From Paenibacillus sp. FSL K6-1096 (GTDB taxonomy: Bacteria > Bacillota > Bacilli > Paenibacillales > Paenibacillaceae), in assembly GCF_037977055.1 (NCBI RefSeq), contig NZ_CP150274.1, forward strand, positions 3,844,001 through 3,908,000: DNA of 64,000 bases, given 5' to 3'. The position numbers were made by a program, and so were the translations under genes. Each line of letters opens with the position of its first letter. Positions within the stretch are counted from its first letter, which is position 1. A model generated the notes under the pieces. The model was given only the letters and a program-made list of their open reading frames with translations. It was not told the origin of the DNA and made no database searches. Shown here in pieces: positions 46,506 to 55,131 of the stretch.

Positions 46506-46754
46506 TTAATTATTGTCACGTTGACGGGCCCGCGCTTCTCCGCCTTTGCGTCCCGCTTCCTCACGGCTCATCTTGCCGTCGTCTCCGCTATTGCCGACTG
46601 AGCCGCCTGAATTGCTGCGGCTGCGTGCTTCTCCGCCTTTTTCGCCAATTTCCTGATAGAACTCACGGTCATGATTTCTTGATGTGGCTTCTCCACCCTT
46701 ACGTCCCGCTTCTTCGCGGCTCATCTTCTGATCGTTCTGGTTGTTCTGTGCCAT
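46506..46754 (-). CDS. KGG-motif general stress protein (YciG/GsiB-like)
   Basis: 82 residues, very hydrophilic, with two MSREEAGRKGGEA repeats and a central EIGEKGGEARSR repeat, the stress-induced KGG pattern. Members are small desiccation or stress proteins without known enzyme activity. The ribosome binding site is AAAAGGAGCG. A sigma-B-like promoter (46806-46830) precedes it, in agreement with a general stress role. Confidence 0.88.
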   Translation of the reverse strand: MAQNNQNDQKMSREEAGRKGGEATSRNHDREFYQEIGEKGGEARSRSNSGGSVGNSGDDGKMSREEAGRKGGEARARQRDNN

Positions 46755-46805
46755 TTCGAATTCGCTCCTTTTCGGGTATTGAATATTTTTTGTTGCACTC
46801 TTACT

Positions 46806-46830
46806 TTACCCACACCTCTGGGTATGAAAC
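46806..46830 (-). promoter_or_regulatory. Sigma-B-like promoter of the KGG gene
   Basis: On the minus strand GTTTCA (46830-46825), 13 bases, GGGTAA (46811-46806), close to the sigma-B consensus GTTTAA-N12-14-GGGTAA. A sporulation sigma-F type promoter, with similar GG-rich -10, is an alternative. Confidence 0.6.
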
Positions 46831-46934
46831 GTAGATTTTGAGAATCCGTCACGAAAAAACTCGATAGATTGATGTCTTTCACAGGATCATGGATGCTGCT
46901 GTATCATAGGACCGTATGTTCGTAAAAAAAGGGT

Positions 46935-46961
46935 TTGATTCCTTCAAATTTGGTATATAAT
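46935..46961 (+). promoter_or_regulatory. Probable promoter of the VOC gene
   Basis: TTGATT (46935-46940) and TATAAT (46956-46961), spacer 15 bases, shorter than ideal. Confidence 0.45.
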
Positions 46962-47014
46962 AAAGCTTATTGCCCAGCTTGTTCCAGGGGGATTTACATG
47001 AGGAGGAATCACTT

Positions 47015-47932
47015 ATGGCAACCATCCATCAGAGAATCATTCCGCATATCTGGTATGACAAAGAGGCGGTAGCTGCGGCTCATTTTTACGCGTCGGTGTT
47101 CCCGGAATCCCGGGTTACGAATGTTACCACCCTTCATGACACGCCTTCGGGTGACTGCGATCAGGTTTCTTTTGAAATTTGGGGGCAGAAGTTTATGGGG
47201 ATTAGTGCAGGCCCGTATTTTAAGCTGAATCCGTCCGTATCCTTCTTCGTTAACTTTGACCCGTCACGGGATGAGAATGCGGCACAGCAGCTGGATGAGA
47301 TCTGGGACAAGCTGTCCGAGGGGGGAACTGCATTAATGCCTCTTGGCGAGTATCCCTTCAGTAAGCGGTATGGCTGGATTCAGGATCGGTATGGTGTGTC
47401 CTGGCAGCTGATTCTTACGAATCCGGAAGGGGAGGAACGGCCGGCTATCATCCCATCGTTGTTATTTGTCGGGGATCAGTGCGGCAAGGCAGAAGAGGCG
47501 ATGTCCTTCTATCAATCCGTCTTCAATGATACACGGCAAGGGCTTGTAGCCCGTTATCCTGCCGGAATGGAGCCTGACCAGGAAGGAACGGTGATGTTCG
47601 CCGACTTCATGCTGGAGAATCTGTGGTTTACCGTAATGGATAGTGCGCATAATCATCAATTCAGCTTCAATGAAGCAATCTCCTTCATGGTGAAATGCGA
47701 CTCGCAGGAAGAGATCGATCACTACTGGGATAAGCTGTCTGCGGTTCCGGAAGCGGAGCAATGCGGCTGGCTCAAAGACAAGTTCGGGATATCCTGGCAG
47801 ATCGTTCCTGGTGGGATGGACGAGATGATGAAGCAGGGTTCACCGGAGCAGCGCGCGCGCGTGACGAAGGCTTTTCTTAAGATGAAGAAGTTCGACCTTG
47901 CAGCATTGCGCCAGGCCTATGAGGGTGAGTAG
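47015..47932 (+). CDS. Two-domain VOC (PhnB/glyoxalase-like) protein
   Basis: 305 residues with two tandem vicinal-oxygen-chelate domains of the PhnB / '3-demethylubiquinone-9 methyltransferase-like' type: 1-135 ([29 protein letters not shown]) and 150-275 ([18 protein letters not shown]). Function unknown; family members bind small molecules or act in fosfomycin or glyoxal-type chemistry. ATG 47015 follows AGGAGGAA; the frame to 46970 precedes it without support. Confidence 0.85.
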   Translation: MATIHQRIIPHIWYDKEAVAAAHFYASVFPESRVTNVTTLHDTPSGDCDQVSFEIWGQKFMGISAGPYFKLNPSVSFFVNFDPSRDENAAQQLDEIWDKLSEGGTALMPLGEYPFSKRYGWIQDRYGVSWQLILTNPEGEERPAIIPSLLFVGDQCGKAEEAMSFYQSVFNDTRQGLVARYPAGMEPDQEGTVMFADFMLENLWFTVMDSAHNHQFSFNEAISFMVKCDSQEEIDHYWDKLSAVPEAEQCGWLKDKFGISWQIVPGGMDEMMKQGSPEQRARVTKAFLKMKKFDLAALRQAYEGE

Positions 47933-47955
47933 AGGGTAATTATAATATGGGAAAT

Positions 47956-47983
47956 GCGGGGAGAGAGGCTCACCGCTTTTTTT
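47956..47983 (+). terminator. Terminator after the VOC gene
   Basis: GCGG-G-GAG pairs with CTC-A-CCGC (one mismatch), then seven T. Confidence 0.7.
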
Positions 47984-48003
47984 GATGTGCGTTGAAGCGG
48001 GTG

Positions 48004-48032
48004 TTAGAAGCTGGCAACTGGTATGCTATAAT
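48004..48032 (+). promoter_or_regulatory. Promoter of the 48064-48707 pair
   Basis: TTAGAA (48004-48009), 17 bases, TATAAT (48027-48032) with an extended -10 TGC. Confidence 0.65.
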
Positions 48033-48063
48033 AATAGAAATTACTCGAGCGGAGGTGTCCAAG

Positions 48064-48321
48064 ATGCGATGGGTTGAAGTTCAGGAGCGTTTTCCGAATG
48101 AATGGGTCGTTCTTGAGGCGACTAAGGCCTACTCTAAGGAAGGCCAGCGCTATATTGAAGAGATGTCCGTGATTGATTCCTATGAGGATTCTACTCAAGC
48201 ATTGAAGCGGTACAGTGAACTGCACCAGGAAAATCCTCACAGAGAGTATTGTTTCTTTCACACCTCCCGTCCCGAGGTTGTCGCACGAGAACGGTATGTG
48301 GGAATTAGAGGGCCCAGATGA
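48064..48321 (+). CDS. Small hypothetical protein paired with a retropepsin-like protease
   Basis: 85 residues starting MRWVEVQERFPNEWVVLEA, a conserved but unnamed family in Bacillus and Paenibacillus that regularly precedes a retropepsin-like gene. ATG 48064 follows GGAGGTG. The stop overlaps the next start (ATGA at 48318). The partnership suggests a substrate, inhibitor or adaptor of the protease, which is an inference from gene order only. Confidence 0.75.
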   Translation: MRWVEVQERFPNEWVVLEATKAYSKEGQRYIEEMSVIDSYEDSTQALKRYSELHQENPHREYCFFHTSRPEVVARERYVGIRGPR

Positions 48322-48707
48322 GATTAACAGAAATTTATGGGCTTCCTTTCGTAAGCATAACTGTTGTATTTAGGGGAAGAAAGTTAAAGCTGGAGAGGGT
48401 TCTGCTTGATACAGGCTCTGCAAGTACGCTTTTAAATGCGGACATTATGCAGGAAATCGGTATGGTTCCTGAAGAAAATGATAACGTTGATATTATAAGG
48501 GGTGTAGGCGGTGTGGAGTATGTGTACACCAAGTACCTGGATTCAATTATTGTCGATGAAGCGATACTTAATAATTTTCAAGTCGAAATCGGGAGTATGG
48601 ATTATGGCATGGAAATCGACGGTATCCTTGGTTTTAACTTTTTGAAACAAACAGGGTCCGTAATTGACACGGGAGAAATGCAATTGAAAACCAATTATAT
48701 AAATTAG
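48318..48707 (+). CDS. Retropepsin-like aspartic protease
   Basis: 129 residues with the aspartic protease active-site signature LLDTGSAST near residues 30-38 and a second hydrophobic-hydrophobic-glycine segment GILGFNFL near 98. A single-lobed protease of this size must dimerise to be active. No membrane segment. Translationally coupled to the preceding gene. Substrate unknown. Confidence 0.82.
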   Translation: MRLTEIYGLPFVSITVVFRGRKLKLERVLLDTGSASTLLNADIMQEIGMVPEENDNVDIIRGVGGVEYVYTKYLDSIIVDEAILNNFQVEIGSMDYGMEIDGILGFNFLKQTGSVIDTGEMQLKTNYIN

Positions 48708-48709
48708 CC

Positions 48710-48745
48710 AGAAAGACCATCTTCTTAGATGGTCTTTCTATATCC
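48710..48745 (+). terminator. Terminator after the retropepsin-like gene
   Basis: AGAAAGACCATC-TTCTTA-GATGGTCTTTCT, a perfect 12-bp stem. Confidence 0.85.
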
Positions 48746-48796
48746 TTCTGGTAAAATATACGTATCTGTAACTTGAAGCGGATGGGTGTGATCAAG

Positions 48797-48988
48797 ATGG
48801 CCAAGGATAATTCGTTTATCTCGTCGGGAAATGAAATCGAGTTTATCAAAAATGAACGTGGCGAATTGATATTGCCAAAATTCCGGGTTGCTACATGTCC
48901 TGATCAAGTTCGACCTGAGGTGATTGGGGCGTACTGTGATGTGTTTGAAGAGGATCTGGGTATTCTTGAAGACCTAAGAAATCGTTGA
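48797..48988 (+). CDS. Small hypothetical protein
   Basis: 63 residues, MAKDNSFISSGNEIEFIKNE..., acidic C-terminus, no signal or membrane segment. The start is uncertain: ATG 48797 or ATG 48782, neither with a strong ribosome binding site. A TGGTAAAAT extended -10 lies at 48749-48757. Family not recognised. Followed after 26 bases by the next small gene, so possibly one operon through 49653. Confidence 0.55.
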   Translation: MAKDNSFISSGNEIEFIKNERGELILPKFRVATCPDQVRPEVIGAYCDVFEEDLGILEDLRNR

Positions 48989-49014
48989 TGACTACATAAA
49001 GGTAAGGTGTCCAA

Positions 49015-49272
49015 ATGGCTGATGAACATATCTGGGTTATTTTTGTTGCCGGGCAGACGGGCCGGTTTCCTAATTTTTATCCTGTAGGAGTTTTTACAAT
49101 ACGGGACAGGGCTGTAGAAGAAATAGACAAGCTGCCTAAGGATAAGAATTATCAGCTTCTACGGCTGCCTGTTAACCGGATGTTTCCGTATTTTCATAAG
49201 AAGAGCAGGGAGCTGGTTGGAATGGATGCGATTCATCATGAGCATTTTCATTTCAAAGATTTAGATGAATAA
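49015..49272 (+). CDS. Small hypothetical protein (possible DUF7336-like)
   Basis: 85 residues, MADEHIWVIFVAGQTGRF..., with a VGVFTIRDRAVEEIDKLP segment that resembles small proteins reporting 'VGVF/YSSxxxAExAI' patterns. AAGGTAAGGTG precedes the ATG. No catalytic motif is visible; family match is tentative. Confidence 0.6.
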   Translation: MADEHIWVIFVAGQTGRFPNFYPVGVFTIRDRAVEEIDKLPKDKNYQLLRLPVNRMFPYFHKKSRELVGMDAIHHEHFHFKDLDE

Positions 49273-49302
49273 GCTCAACTAAGTCAAGGAGGCTTCATTG
49301 AT

Positions 49303-49653
49303 ATGAGAGCAGCAGAGCTGCCGCTGAACGATGGCCCTGTAATCCGCAAAGAAAAAATCATAGCTTCAAAGATGATTCGTATCTATTGCAAGAGAAAACA
49401 TCATGAGCAGGAGCTCTGTGAGGAATGCCGGAATTTAAATGAGTATGTTATGACAAGACTCTCCTACTGCAAATTCGGTGAAGAGAAAACAGCTTGTGCA
49501 AAGTGCCCGATTCATTGTTATACCCCAGTCTACCGCCAAAAAATCAAGGGGGTTATGCGTTTCTCAGGACCAAGGATGCTGCTCTATCATCCGTTAGAGT
49601 CCATAAGGCATATCCCCTTACCAGAAAAGTTGAAAAGACCGCTGTCCCGATAG
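49303..49653 (+). CDS. YgbA / nitrous-oxide-stimulated-promoter family protein
   Basis: 116 residues with six conserved cysteines (IYCKRKHH, LCEECRNL, ACAKCPIHCYTPVYR) and the VMRFSGPRMLLYHPLESIRH ending typical of YgbA, a member of the nitric-oxide-responsive NsrR regulon in E. coli. Probably a metal- or Fe-S-binding cytoplasmic protein that acts under nitrosative stress; mechanism unknown. The ribosome binding site is CAAGGAGG. Confidence 0.82.
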   Translation: MRAAELPLNDGPVIRKEKIIASKMIRIYCKRKHHEQELCEECRNLNEYVMTRLSYCKFGEEKTACAKCPIHCYTPVYRQKIKGVMRFSGPRMLLYHPLESIRHIPLPEKLKRPLSR

Positions 49654-49690
49654 CGGGCAGCCATCTCTCACGGCTGCCGGGCGAATGGGA

Positions 49691-50227
49691 CTACACCATC
49701 CCCACCCACTCCCGCTTCAATATAGCGAACTGCTGGGTGTTCTCGTACTTCGGCGTTCCGTCTTCATTCGTGGTGAAGGAGATGAATTCGAGGAAGCAGC
49801 CCTCCCGGCGCATGCCCAGCTTCTCGCAGAGCTTCTGCGATCTGGAATTGTCGTCCTCGACGTAGGCGTAGATGCGTCTGGCTTCCTGCTCCACGAAAAG
49901 ATAGCGCAGCAGCGCGCGGGCGCCTTCGCTGGCATAGCCTTTGCCCTCGTAGGCCGGATTAAAGTGCCATCCCACACTGTAGGTGTCCGGCTCCTCCTTC
50001 ATACAGAACAGGTCGCCAATGATCGCCCCGGTCTCCTTCAAGCTTACAGCCAGATGCGAGTCATCCTGACTTCGTTCGCTGGCGGTGGCGATGGCCTCCT
50101 CTAAGGTAGAGATACGCTCGCTAAGGAAGCAGTTGACCCGCGGATTCGCCAGGTACTCCAGCATTCCCGGTGCATCCGTCTCCCGGAAGTTTCTGATGAT
50201 TAACCGGTCGGTTATAATCTCTTGCAT
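49691..50227 (-). CDS. GNAT-family N-acetyltransferase (RimJ/RimL-like)
   Basis: 178 residues. GNAT fold with N-terminal TDRLIIRNFRETDA, the acetyl-CoA binding segment NPAYEGKGYASEGARAL and the C-terminal NSRSQKLCEKLGMRREG. Acetylates an N-terminal amine or small molecule; the substrate is unknown. The ribosome binding site AAGGAGG is just upstream on the minus strand. Converges with the YgbA-like gene. Confidence 0.9.
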   Translation of the reverse strand: MQEIITDRLIIRNFRETDAPGMLEYLANPRVNCFLSERISTLEEAIATASERSQDDSHLAVSLKETGAIIGDLFCMKEEPDTYSVGWHFNPAYEGKGYASEGARALLRYLFVEQEARRIYAYVEDDNSRSQKLCEKLGMRREGCFLEFISFTTNEDGTPKYENTQQFAILKREWVGMV

Positions 50228-50339
50228 GATGGTTCCTCCTTAAGGTGGGTGGGCGCAGTTTTGTACCCCTATTATAAACAACATGTAGGAATGATGTCTG
50301 TAACTTGGACATAGAGTGGAACTACAGGAGGCGGTGCAT

Positions 50340-50729
50340 ATGTTAATTCAGCTTAGTGTTGCTTTGGCTGCGGTTGCTTTTGTCGGACTGGTGGTATTCG
50401 TGATTCTTACGCTGCGCAAGGGAATGACTACACTCGGGGAAACCAACAAGACGCTGGGCGAGGTGAGGAATGCCATTCACGGGCTGACGGGAGAGGCAAC
50501 GCAGCTCATTCACACCGCCAATCAGGTCACCCGGGATGTCAAAGGGAAGATTAAGACCATCGACCCGATTTTTGAATCTGCGCACAATGTTGGAGAGGTT
50601 ATTCAGACCGTGACGGAGACCTTCAAGAAGAACGCTACCGACATCGGCCAGAACCTGAGCCAAGAGCCTGAGAAGCCGGCGGTCAAAAGCAAAAGCGGCC
50701 AGATCCGCGTCAATACGAAGTTTCAGTGA
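50340..50729 (+). CDS. DUF948 membrane-anchored protein (YtxG-like)
   Basis: 129 residues. One N-terminal membrane helix (about 3-24, SVALAAVAFVGLVVFVILTL), then a helical cytoplasmic domain with DUF948 features (heptad-like, TLGETNKTLGEVRNAI) and a basic end. Related to YtxG, a general stress protein. ATG 50340 follows AGGAGGCGG; the frame to 50316 has no ribosome binding site. Confidence 0.82.
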   Translation: MLIQLSVALAAVAFVGLVVFVILTLRKGMTTLGETNKTLGEVRNAIHGLTGEATQLIHTANQVTRDVKGKIKTIDPIFESAHNVGEVIQTVTETFKKNATDIGQNLSQEPEKPAVKSKSGQIRVNTKFQ

Positions 50730-50762
50730 CCTCAGCATCACCAATAGTAAGCGATAGTTGTA

Positions 50763-50787
50763 GGCACCCTGAGAGGGTGTCTTTTTG
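50763..50787 (+). terminator. Terminator after the DUF948 gene
   Basis: GCACCC-TGAGA-GGGTGT followed by CTTTTT. Confidence 0.8.
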
Positions 50788-50932
50788 GTGCACAGGTATC
50801 ATTTCGCTGCAAAATAATCATTAACTCATAATAGTGCATCAACGCCGGAGAACTGAGCAAATGATTGTTTAGTACTATGGGGGTGTCTGCTATGCTCGGG
50901 GTGTTCACATACTCTAATCGGGAGGCTTAGGA

Positions 50933-53038
50933 ATGAAAAGAACACCGGCAAAAGGTATCAGTATCCTATTATTGCTGACTCTGGTATTGACGCTAACATT
51001 CAGTGGGTGGGGAACTCCATTGGTCCACGCAGCGGGACTTACGGTAACCGGCAGTGGAGGAGGGAATGAAGCTGCTTACGTACAGTGGTCGCCCGTCAGT
51101 AACGCATCCGGCTACAAAGTCTATGTTAAAGCTGCAGGCGCAGCAGATTCCCAGTATCAGCAGCTTCACAATGAACTGATCCGCAAATACGCTTCCTATT
51201 GGAGAGCGGATGCGGTAGGGCTGGCCGCCGGCAGCTATGTCATGAAGGTTGAAGCTGAGCTGTCCGGCGGGGGAACGGCAAGTGCAGTAACGGGGACGCT
51301 GGCTGTGGCGGGGTATGACCGGTCGGGGTTTGCTTTTTCCACTGCATCTCCTTATGGTACAGGCTCCGGTGCTTATAATGACAATGGAACGCTGAAGAGC
51401 GGGGCGCAGGTGCTCTATGTCACCTCTCAGAACGCGCAGACTGTAACGCTTCCCGTGGTGGTCAGCAGCTCGGGCACAGTGCAGACGGGGACAGGTCTTG
51501 GCAGCATTCTTGCTCTCCGGCAAAAAGGGTATGATACCAACCCGCTAGCCATCCGGCTCATCGGGAAAGTGACAGCGGCCGACCTGAGCGGGCAGCTGAA
51601 CAGCAACGGTTATCTGGAGGTCAAGGGGAAAAGCAATTATACCCAAATGAACCTGACCATTGAAGGGGTTGGCAATGACGCGTATGCCTATGGCTGGGGG
51701 CTGCTGCTCAGATACGCGGGAAATGTGGAGGTGAGGAATCTCGGCCTGATGCTGTTCCCGGATGACGGGATTTCCATGGATACAGGCAATGCGAATATGT
51801 GGGTGCATAATAATGATATTTTCTATGGCTCGGCGGGAAGCGATGCGGACCAGGCCAAGGGCGACGGCTCCACCGACCTCAAGAAAGGCTCAACGTATAT
51901 CACCATCTCCTATAACCACTACTTCGATTCCGGCAAAGCGGCATTGGTCGGTCTTAGCGAAACCGCAGAGTTCTTCGTCACCTTCCACCATAACTGGTTC
52001 GACCATTCCGACTCCCGTCACCCGCGGATCAGAGTGGCCTCGGTCCATGTATATAACAACTTCTATGACGGTGTGTCAAAATACGGTGTAGGCGTAACGA
52101 CCGGCGCATCAGCCTTCGTGGAGAGCAATGTGTTCCGCAATGCCAAATACCCGATGCTAAGCTCCCTTCAGGGGACGGATGCGCTGGGCGAAGGCACCTT
52201 CTCTGGGGAGAACGGCGGGATGATCAAGGCCTTCAATAACAGTGTGGTTGGGGCAGCAAGCTTGATCTATGCAAACTCCGGTGCAGGAACGGCTCCGGCG
52301 AATGCGACTTCTTCGGATGCTTATCTGGCCTCATCCAGAAGCGAAGCCGTTCCCGGTTCATACAAAGCGCTTGTCGGCGGAACGGCGTATAACAACTTCG
52401 ATACGCTGGTCGATACAGGTGTCAGCGCAGCTGCTGTCGATAGTGTAAGCGCAGTGGAGCAGAAAGTTAGAGCGGGAGCAGGACGCCAGGGCGGAGGCGA
52501 CTTTAGCTGGAGCTTCAATAACGCCGTGGACGACACCTCCTACGCGATCAATGCTCCGTTAATGGCGGCGATCCGCAGTTACACCTCGGGGCTGGTATCC
52601 GTGGGCGGCGAGGCGAATCCGGGCGGTCCATCGCCGACTCCATCAGCAACGCCTGCGCCAACGGCAACTCCGGTGCCGACAGCGGCGCCAACTTCAACGC
52701 CTACCCCTGGAGCGGCGGTGCACAATTTTACCGTATCCGGGACATCGAGCAGCTTCTTCACCATTCAAGGCAACCTCTCTACCAGCAAGGGAACGGTCTC
52801 CTATAACGGCCTGACCTTAACCCAGTGCCTGAAGATCGAGAGCGCCACCCGCATTCAGTTCACCACAGCCAAGGCTTCAACGCTAACAATGGTGTTCAAT
52901 TCAGAGGGCTCGAAGATCAAGGTCGATGGCACCAGCTACCCGATCACGAACGGCATAGCTACCGTTTCCCTTGCAGCGGGTGCGCATACGATTACCAAGG
53001 ATACTACGGCTAATTTGTATTATTTGGTGGTGGAGTAG
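50933..53038 (+). CDS. Secreted pectate lyase (PL1) with Fn3-like and C-terminal modules
   Basis: 701 residues. Signal peptide 1-34 (VHAAG). An Fn3-like domain (about 36-125), a right-handed beta-helix PL1 core (about 130-550) with DQAKGDGSTDLKKGSTYITISYN and the catalytic-type DSRHPRIR segment near 360, a Pro/Thr linker about 563-592, then a ~105-residue beta-sandwich seen at the end of several pectinases. Cleaves polygalacturonate by beta-elimination outside the cell, needing calcium. Ribosome binding site GGGAGG. It is a single gene with its own terminator. Confidence 0.92.
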   Translation: MKRTPAKGISILLLLTLVLTLTFSGWGTPLVHAAGLTVTGSGGGNEAAYVQWSPVSNASGYKVYVKAAGAADSQYQQLHNELIRKYASYWRADAVGLAAGSYVMKVEAELSGGGTASAVTGTLAVAGYDRSGFAFSTASPYGTGSGAYNDNGTLKSGAQVLYVTSQNAQTVTLPVVVSSSGTVQTGTGLGSILALRQKGYDTNPLAIRLIGKVTAADLSGQLNSNGYLEVKGKSNYTQMNLTIEGVGNDAYAYGWGLLLRYAGNVEVRNLGLMLFPDDGISMDTGNANMWVHNNDIFYGSAGSDADQAKGDGSTDLKKGSTYITISYNHYFDSGKAALVGLSETAEFFVTFHHNWFDHSDSRHPRIRVASVHVYNNFYDGVSKYGVGVTTGASAFVESNVFRNAKYPMLSSLQGTDALGEGTFSGENGGMIKAFNNSVVGAASLIYANSGAGTAPANATSSDAYLASSRSEAVPGSYKALVGGTAYNNFDTLVDTGVSAAAVDSVSAVEQKVRAGAGRQGGGDFSWSFNNAVDDTSYAINAPLMAAIRSYTSGLVSVGGEANPGGPSPTPSATPAPTATPVPTAAPTSTPTPGAAVHNFTVSGTSSSFFTIQGNLSTSKGTVSYNGLTLTQCLKIESATRIQFTTAKASTLTMVFNSEGSKIKVDGTSYPITNGIATVSLAAGAHTITKDTTANLYYLVVE

Positions 53039-53078
53039 ATAAGCTCTGGGGTTAAGAGTCTACCCAGGCGGAGTGAAC

Positions 53079-53112
53079 AAAAGACACCTCACACCTTAGG
53101 GGTGTCTTTTGC
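53079..53112. terminator. Bidirectional terminator after the pectate lyase
   Basis: AAAAGACACC pairs with GGTGTCTTTT between converging genes. Confidence 0.85.
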
Positions 53113-53133
53113 TCTACTTTTTGAGAAGCTTGC

Positions 53134-53364
53134 CTATTCTTGATCTTCCGATATATCAACTAAATCAATTATTTCCCGTATATCTTCAATGTTTAAAGCC
53201 TCTGCAATTCTAACGATATGGCTGAAATTAATGCTTTCTCGTTTTCCATTAGTTAATTCGCTTAATGCTGCGTGGCGGACCTTCGATAATCTAGACAACT
53301 CCCGCATCGAAATCTTATGTTTTTTAGTTAGATCAGCTATTTTCACTACTATCCTTTTTTTCAT
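53134..53364 (-). CDS. XRE-family helix-turn-helix protein
   Basis: 76 residues consisting almost only of a Cro/CI-type helix-turn-helix (SMRELSRLSKVRHAALSELTNGKRESINFSHIVRIAEALN in outline). Small DNA-binding repressor, like YozG. The ribosome binding site is GAGGGAT. No phage or toxin partner is adjacent, so the target is unknown. Confidence 0.88.
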   Translation of the reverse strand: MKKRIVVKIADLTKKHKISMRELSRLSKVRHAALSELTNGKRESINFSHIVRIAEALNIEDIREIIDLVDISEDQE

Positions 53365-53422
53365 AATAATCCCTCACTCATTCTGAGCCTAAATTATGAT
53401 GAAACCCATGAAGGAGGTCCCT

Positions 53423-53680
53423 ATGCCCGACATTCCCGATTCCCTATATCACGACCCCCATTACCGCCCGCTCAACAGGCAGATTACTGATTCTCTGGAA
53501 GCTTGGAAACAGAGGCTGTCCCCAGAGGAGTTCGAGGAGCTGGAGGCCTTATTGGAGCTGTATTCACAAGTGCAGGGAATGGATATGACCGCTGCATTTG
53601 TGTCCGGGTTCAAGGCCGGGACGATGATGATGATTGAAGTACTGGCCGATGATCAGGAACGATCCACGATGAAGAACTGA
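53423..53680 (+). CDS. DUF6809-like small protein
   Basis: 85 residues, MPDIPDSLYHDPHYRPLNRQ..., a helical protein with the MTAAFVSGFKAGTMMMIEVL segment found in DUF6809 members. Function unknown. ATG 53423 follows a perfect AAGGAGGT; earlier ATGs lack one. The 3' end overlaps the converging channel gene by 28 bases. Confidence 0.75.
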   Translation: MPDIPDSLYHDPHYRPLNRQITDSLEAWKQRLSPEEFEELEALLELYSQVQGMDMTAAFVSGFKAGTMMMIEVLADDQERSTMKN

Positions 53681-55131
53681 TAGACGACATACAGATTCTC
53701 AATAATCAGGATGATGTATAGCAGATTCACGAATGGTTTGGTCTTTTTTGCTGCTGCCTGGTTTGACTTGATCCGGCTTGTTCGGGTTGGAATTGGCCCT
53801 GAAAGCGGAGCTGCCTGGTCACGGGATGAGCTGGAAGCAGAGCCCGGAAGAGAGATTTTGGAGATCATAATACTGAACAGAATGATTTGCGATAGGCTCC
53901 CAATGGCCATCTCGATCATGCTTAGGATCTTCAGGAACCCTTTGGGCGAGAAATCCCCATACCCCACTGTAAAAAACGTCGTCGCACTAAAATACACCGC
54001 ATTGAGCAGGCTTAAATGGTAATGCTTGTTCTCGATGTTACTATGATTAACCTCAACCGGGTTACCAGCTCCGTATTCACTATCCGGCAGCAGGATATAA
54101 TCTCCGGCAGGCTCCTCTTTGTGGATGTTAGAGGAATACTCGAAATCCGGCAGAGAATATGAGATTTCTGATCGTGTCACAGTGGTATTAGAGTAGCCTT
54201 GATACAGGATGGCAAACCCTACAATCACCAGGACCATGAACAGGAAGATTTCCAGAGTCACATAGAGCAGATTCTTTTTAACCCTTGAGAAGATAAATAA
54301 CACAAATTCGCTAACACAGATCAAAACAAACGATAAGAAAATTACCGGCGGTACCCAGAAGTATTCATGTATTGAATTGGCGAAATAAATCTGGGAAGCA
54401 GGGAAGCCGGTGTTGAGAATAAGTGCTGAATACAACGCAATAACGCCCAAAACGGTCCTATTCCTAGTATACAAAGTATACACTACAAGACTAAACACAA
54501 AGTTAAGCCAGACGAAGACAAGTGTATAAGGAATCGTATTACTGCTCGCCCAACTTCCGGGAAAATCTACATAGACGATGATATCCCACAGCCCGGATTT
54601 TAACATCCTCGCCTCTTCTTGTTGAATCAACAAATTAGGGAGCTTACGGTGGTCCTTGGAGACCGTGACAAATCCCGCCTTCACGGCCAATTGATTCAGG
54701 GAATGCTGCTTCGCAGAATCCAGATAGACAATGAAAGAATTCGCTGAAGCTTCCTCCAGATACACCGTTGTCCCCAGAACAAGCTCCTGATACAGACGGA
54801 TGCCCCTGTCTACGAGATGCTCAATGGACTCCCCCTTGAAGTAGGTCCCAGATGTGTATAGCTCCCCTCCCTCGGGCAACTCGACAGTTGAGGCATCTTT
54901 TAACTTCTGATTGTATTTCCCCACATATTCATTGCTGATCCCATAGAGTGGAATGATTCTTCCATCCCCGGCTTTGAGCGTCACAAGATCGATCACTTTA
55001 GTGATCTTAACATGTTGAAGGGGGAGCGGGTTGTTCTCAGCAGATACCTGCGTATGATTACAGAAGAGACTTATAATCCAGATCAAGGAGAGGACAAGAA
55101 TGACCTGTCGCCTGAACACCATCGCCTTCAC
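53653..55131 (-). CDS. K+ channel pore fused to a degenerate nuclease-fold ectodomain
   Basis: 492 residues. Signal peptide about 1-31 (VSAE). An extracytoplasmic ~150-residue domain with the order of a staphylococcal-nuclease fold (HVKITKVIDLVTLK ... ARMLKSGLWD). Canonical DGDT is DLVT here and the arginine before LxGI is missing, so no nuclease activity is expected. Then several membrane helices (about 200-330), a selectivity-filter segment TVGYGD near 388 with pore helices, and a basic tail ending in one more helix. GTG 55131 overlaps the stop of WYL gene 2 (GTGA), so it is co-translated with the regulators; ATG 55122 is an alternative. No cytoplasmic RCK domain. Confidence 0.75.
   Translation of the reverse strand: MKAMVFRRQVILVLSLIWIISLFCNHTQVSAENNPLPLQHVKITKVIDLVTLKAGDGRIIPLYGISNEYVGKYNQKLKDASTVELPEGGELYTSGTYFKGESIEHLVDRGIRLYQELVLGTTVYLEEASANSFIVYLDSAKQHSLNQLAVKAGFVTVSKDHRKLPNLLIQQEEARMLKSGLWDIIVYVDFPGSWASSNTIPYTLVFVWLNFVFSLVVYTLYTRNRTVLGVIALYSALILNTGFPASQIYFANSIHEYFWVPPVIFLSFVLICVSEFVLFIFSRVKKNLLYVTLEIFLFMVLVIVGFAILYQGYSNTTVTRSEISYSLPDFEYSSNIHKEEPAGDYILLPDSEYGAGNPVEVNHSNIENKHYHLSLLNAVYFSATTFFTVGYGDFSPKGFLKILSMIEMAIGSLSQIILFSIMISKISLPGSASSSSRDQAAPLSGPIPTRTSRIKSNQAAAKKTKPFVNLLYIILIIENLYVVYQFFIVDRS

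Noticed and set aside
53134-53364. Prophage remnant or toxin-antitoxin around the XRE gene
   Set aside because: Neighbours are a pectate lyase and a DUF6809-like gene; there is no integrase, toxin or phage structural gene.
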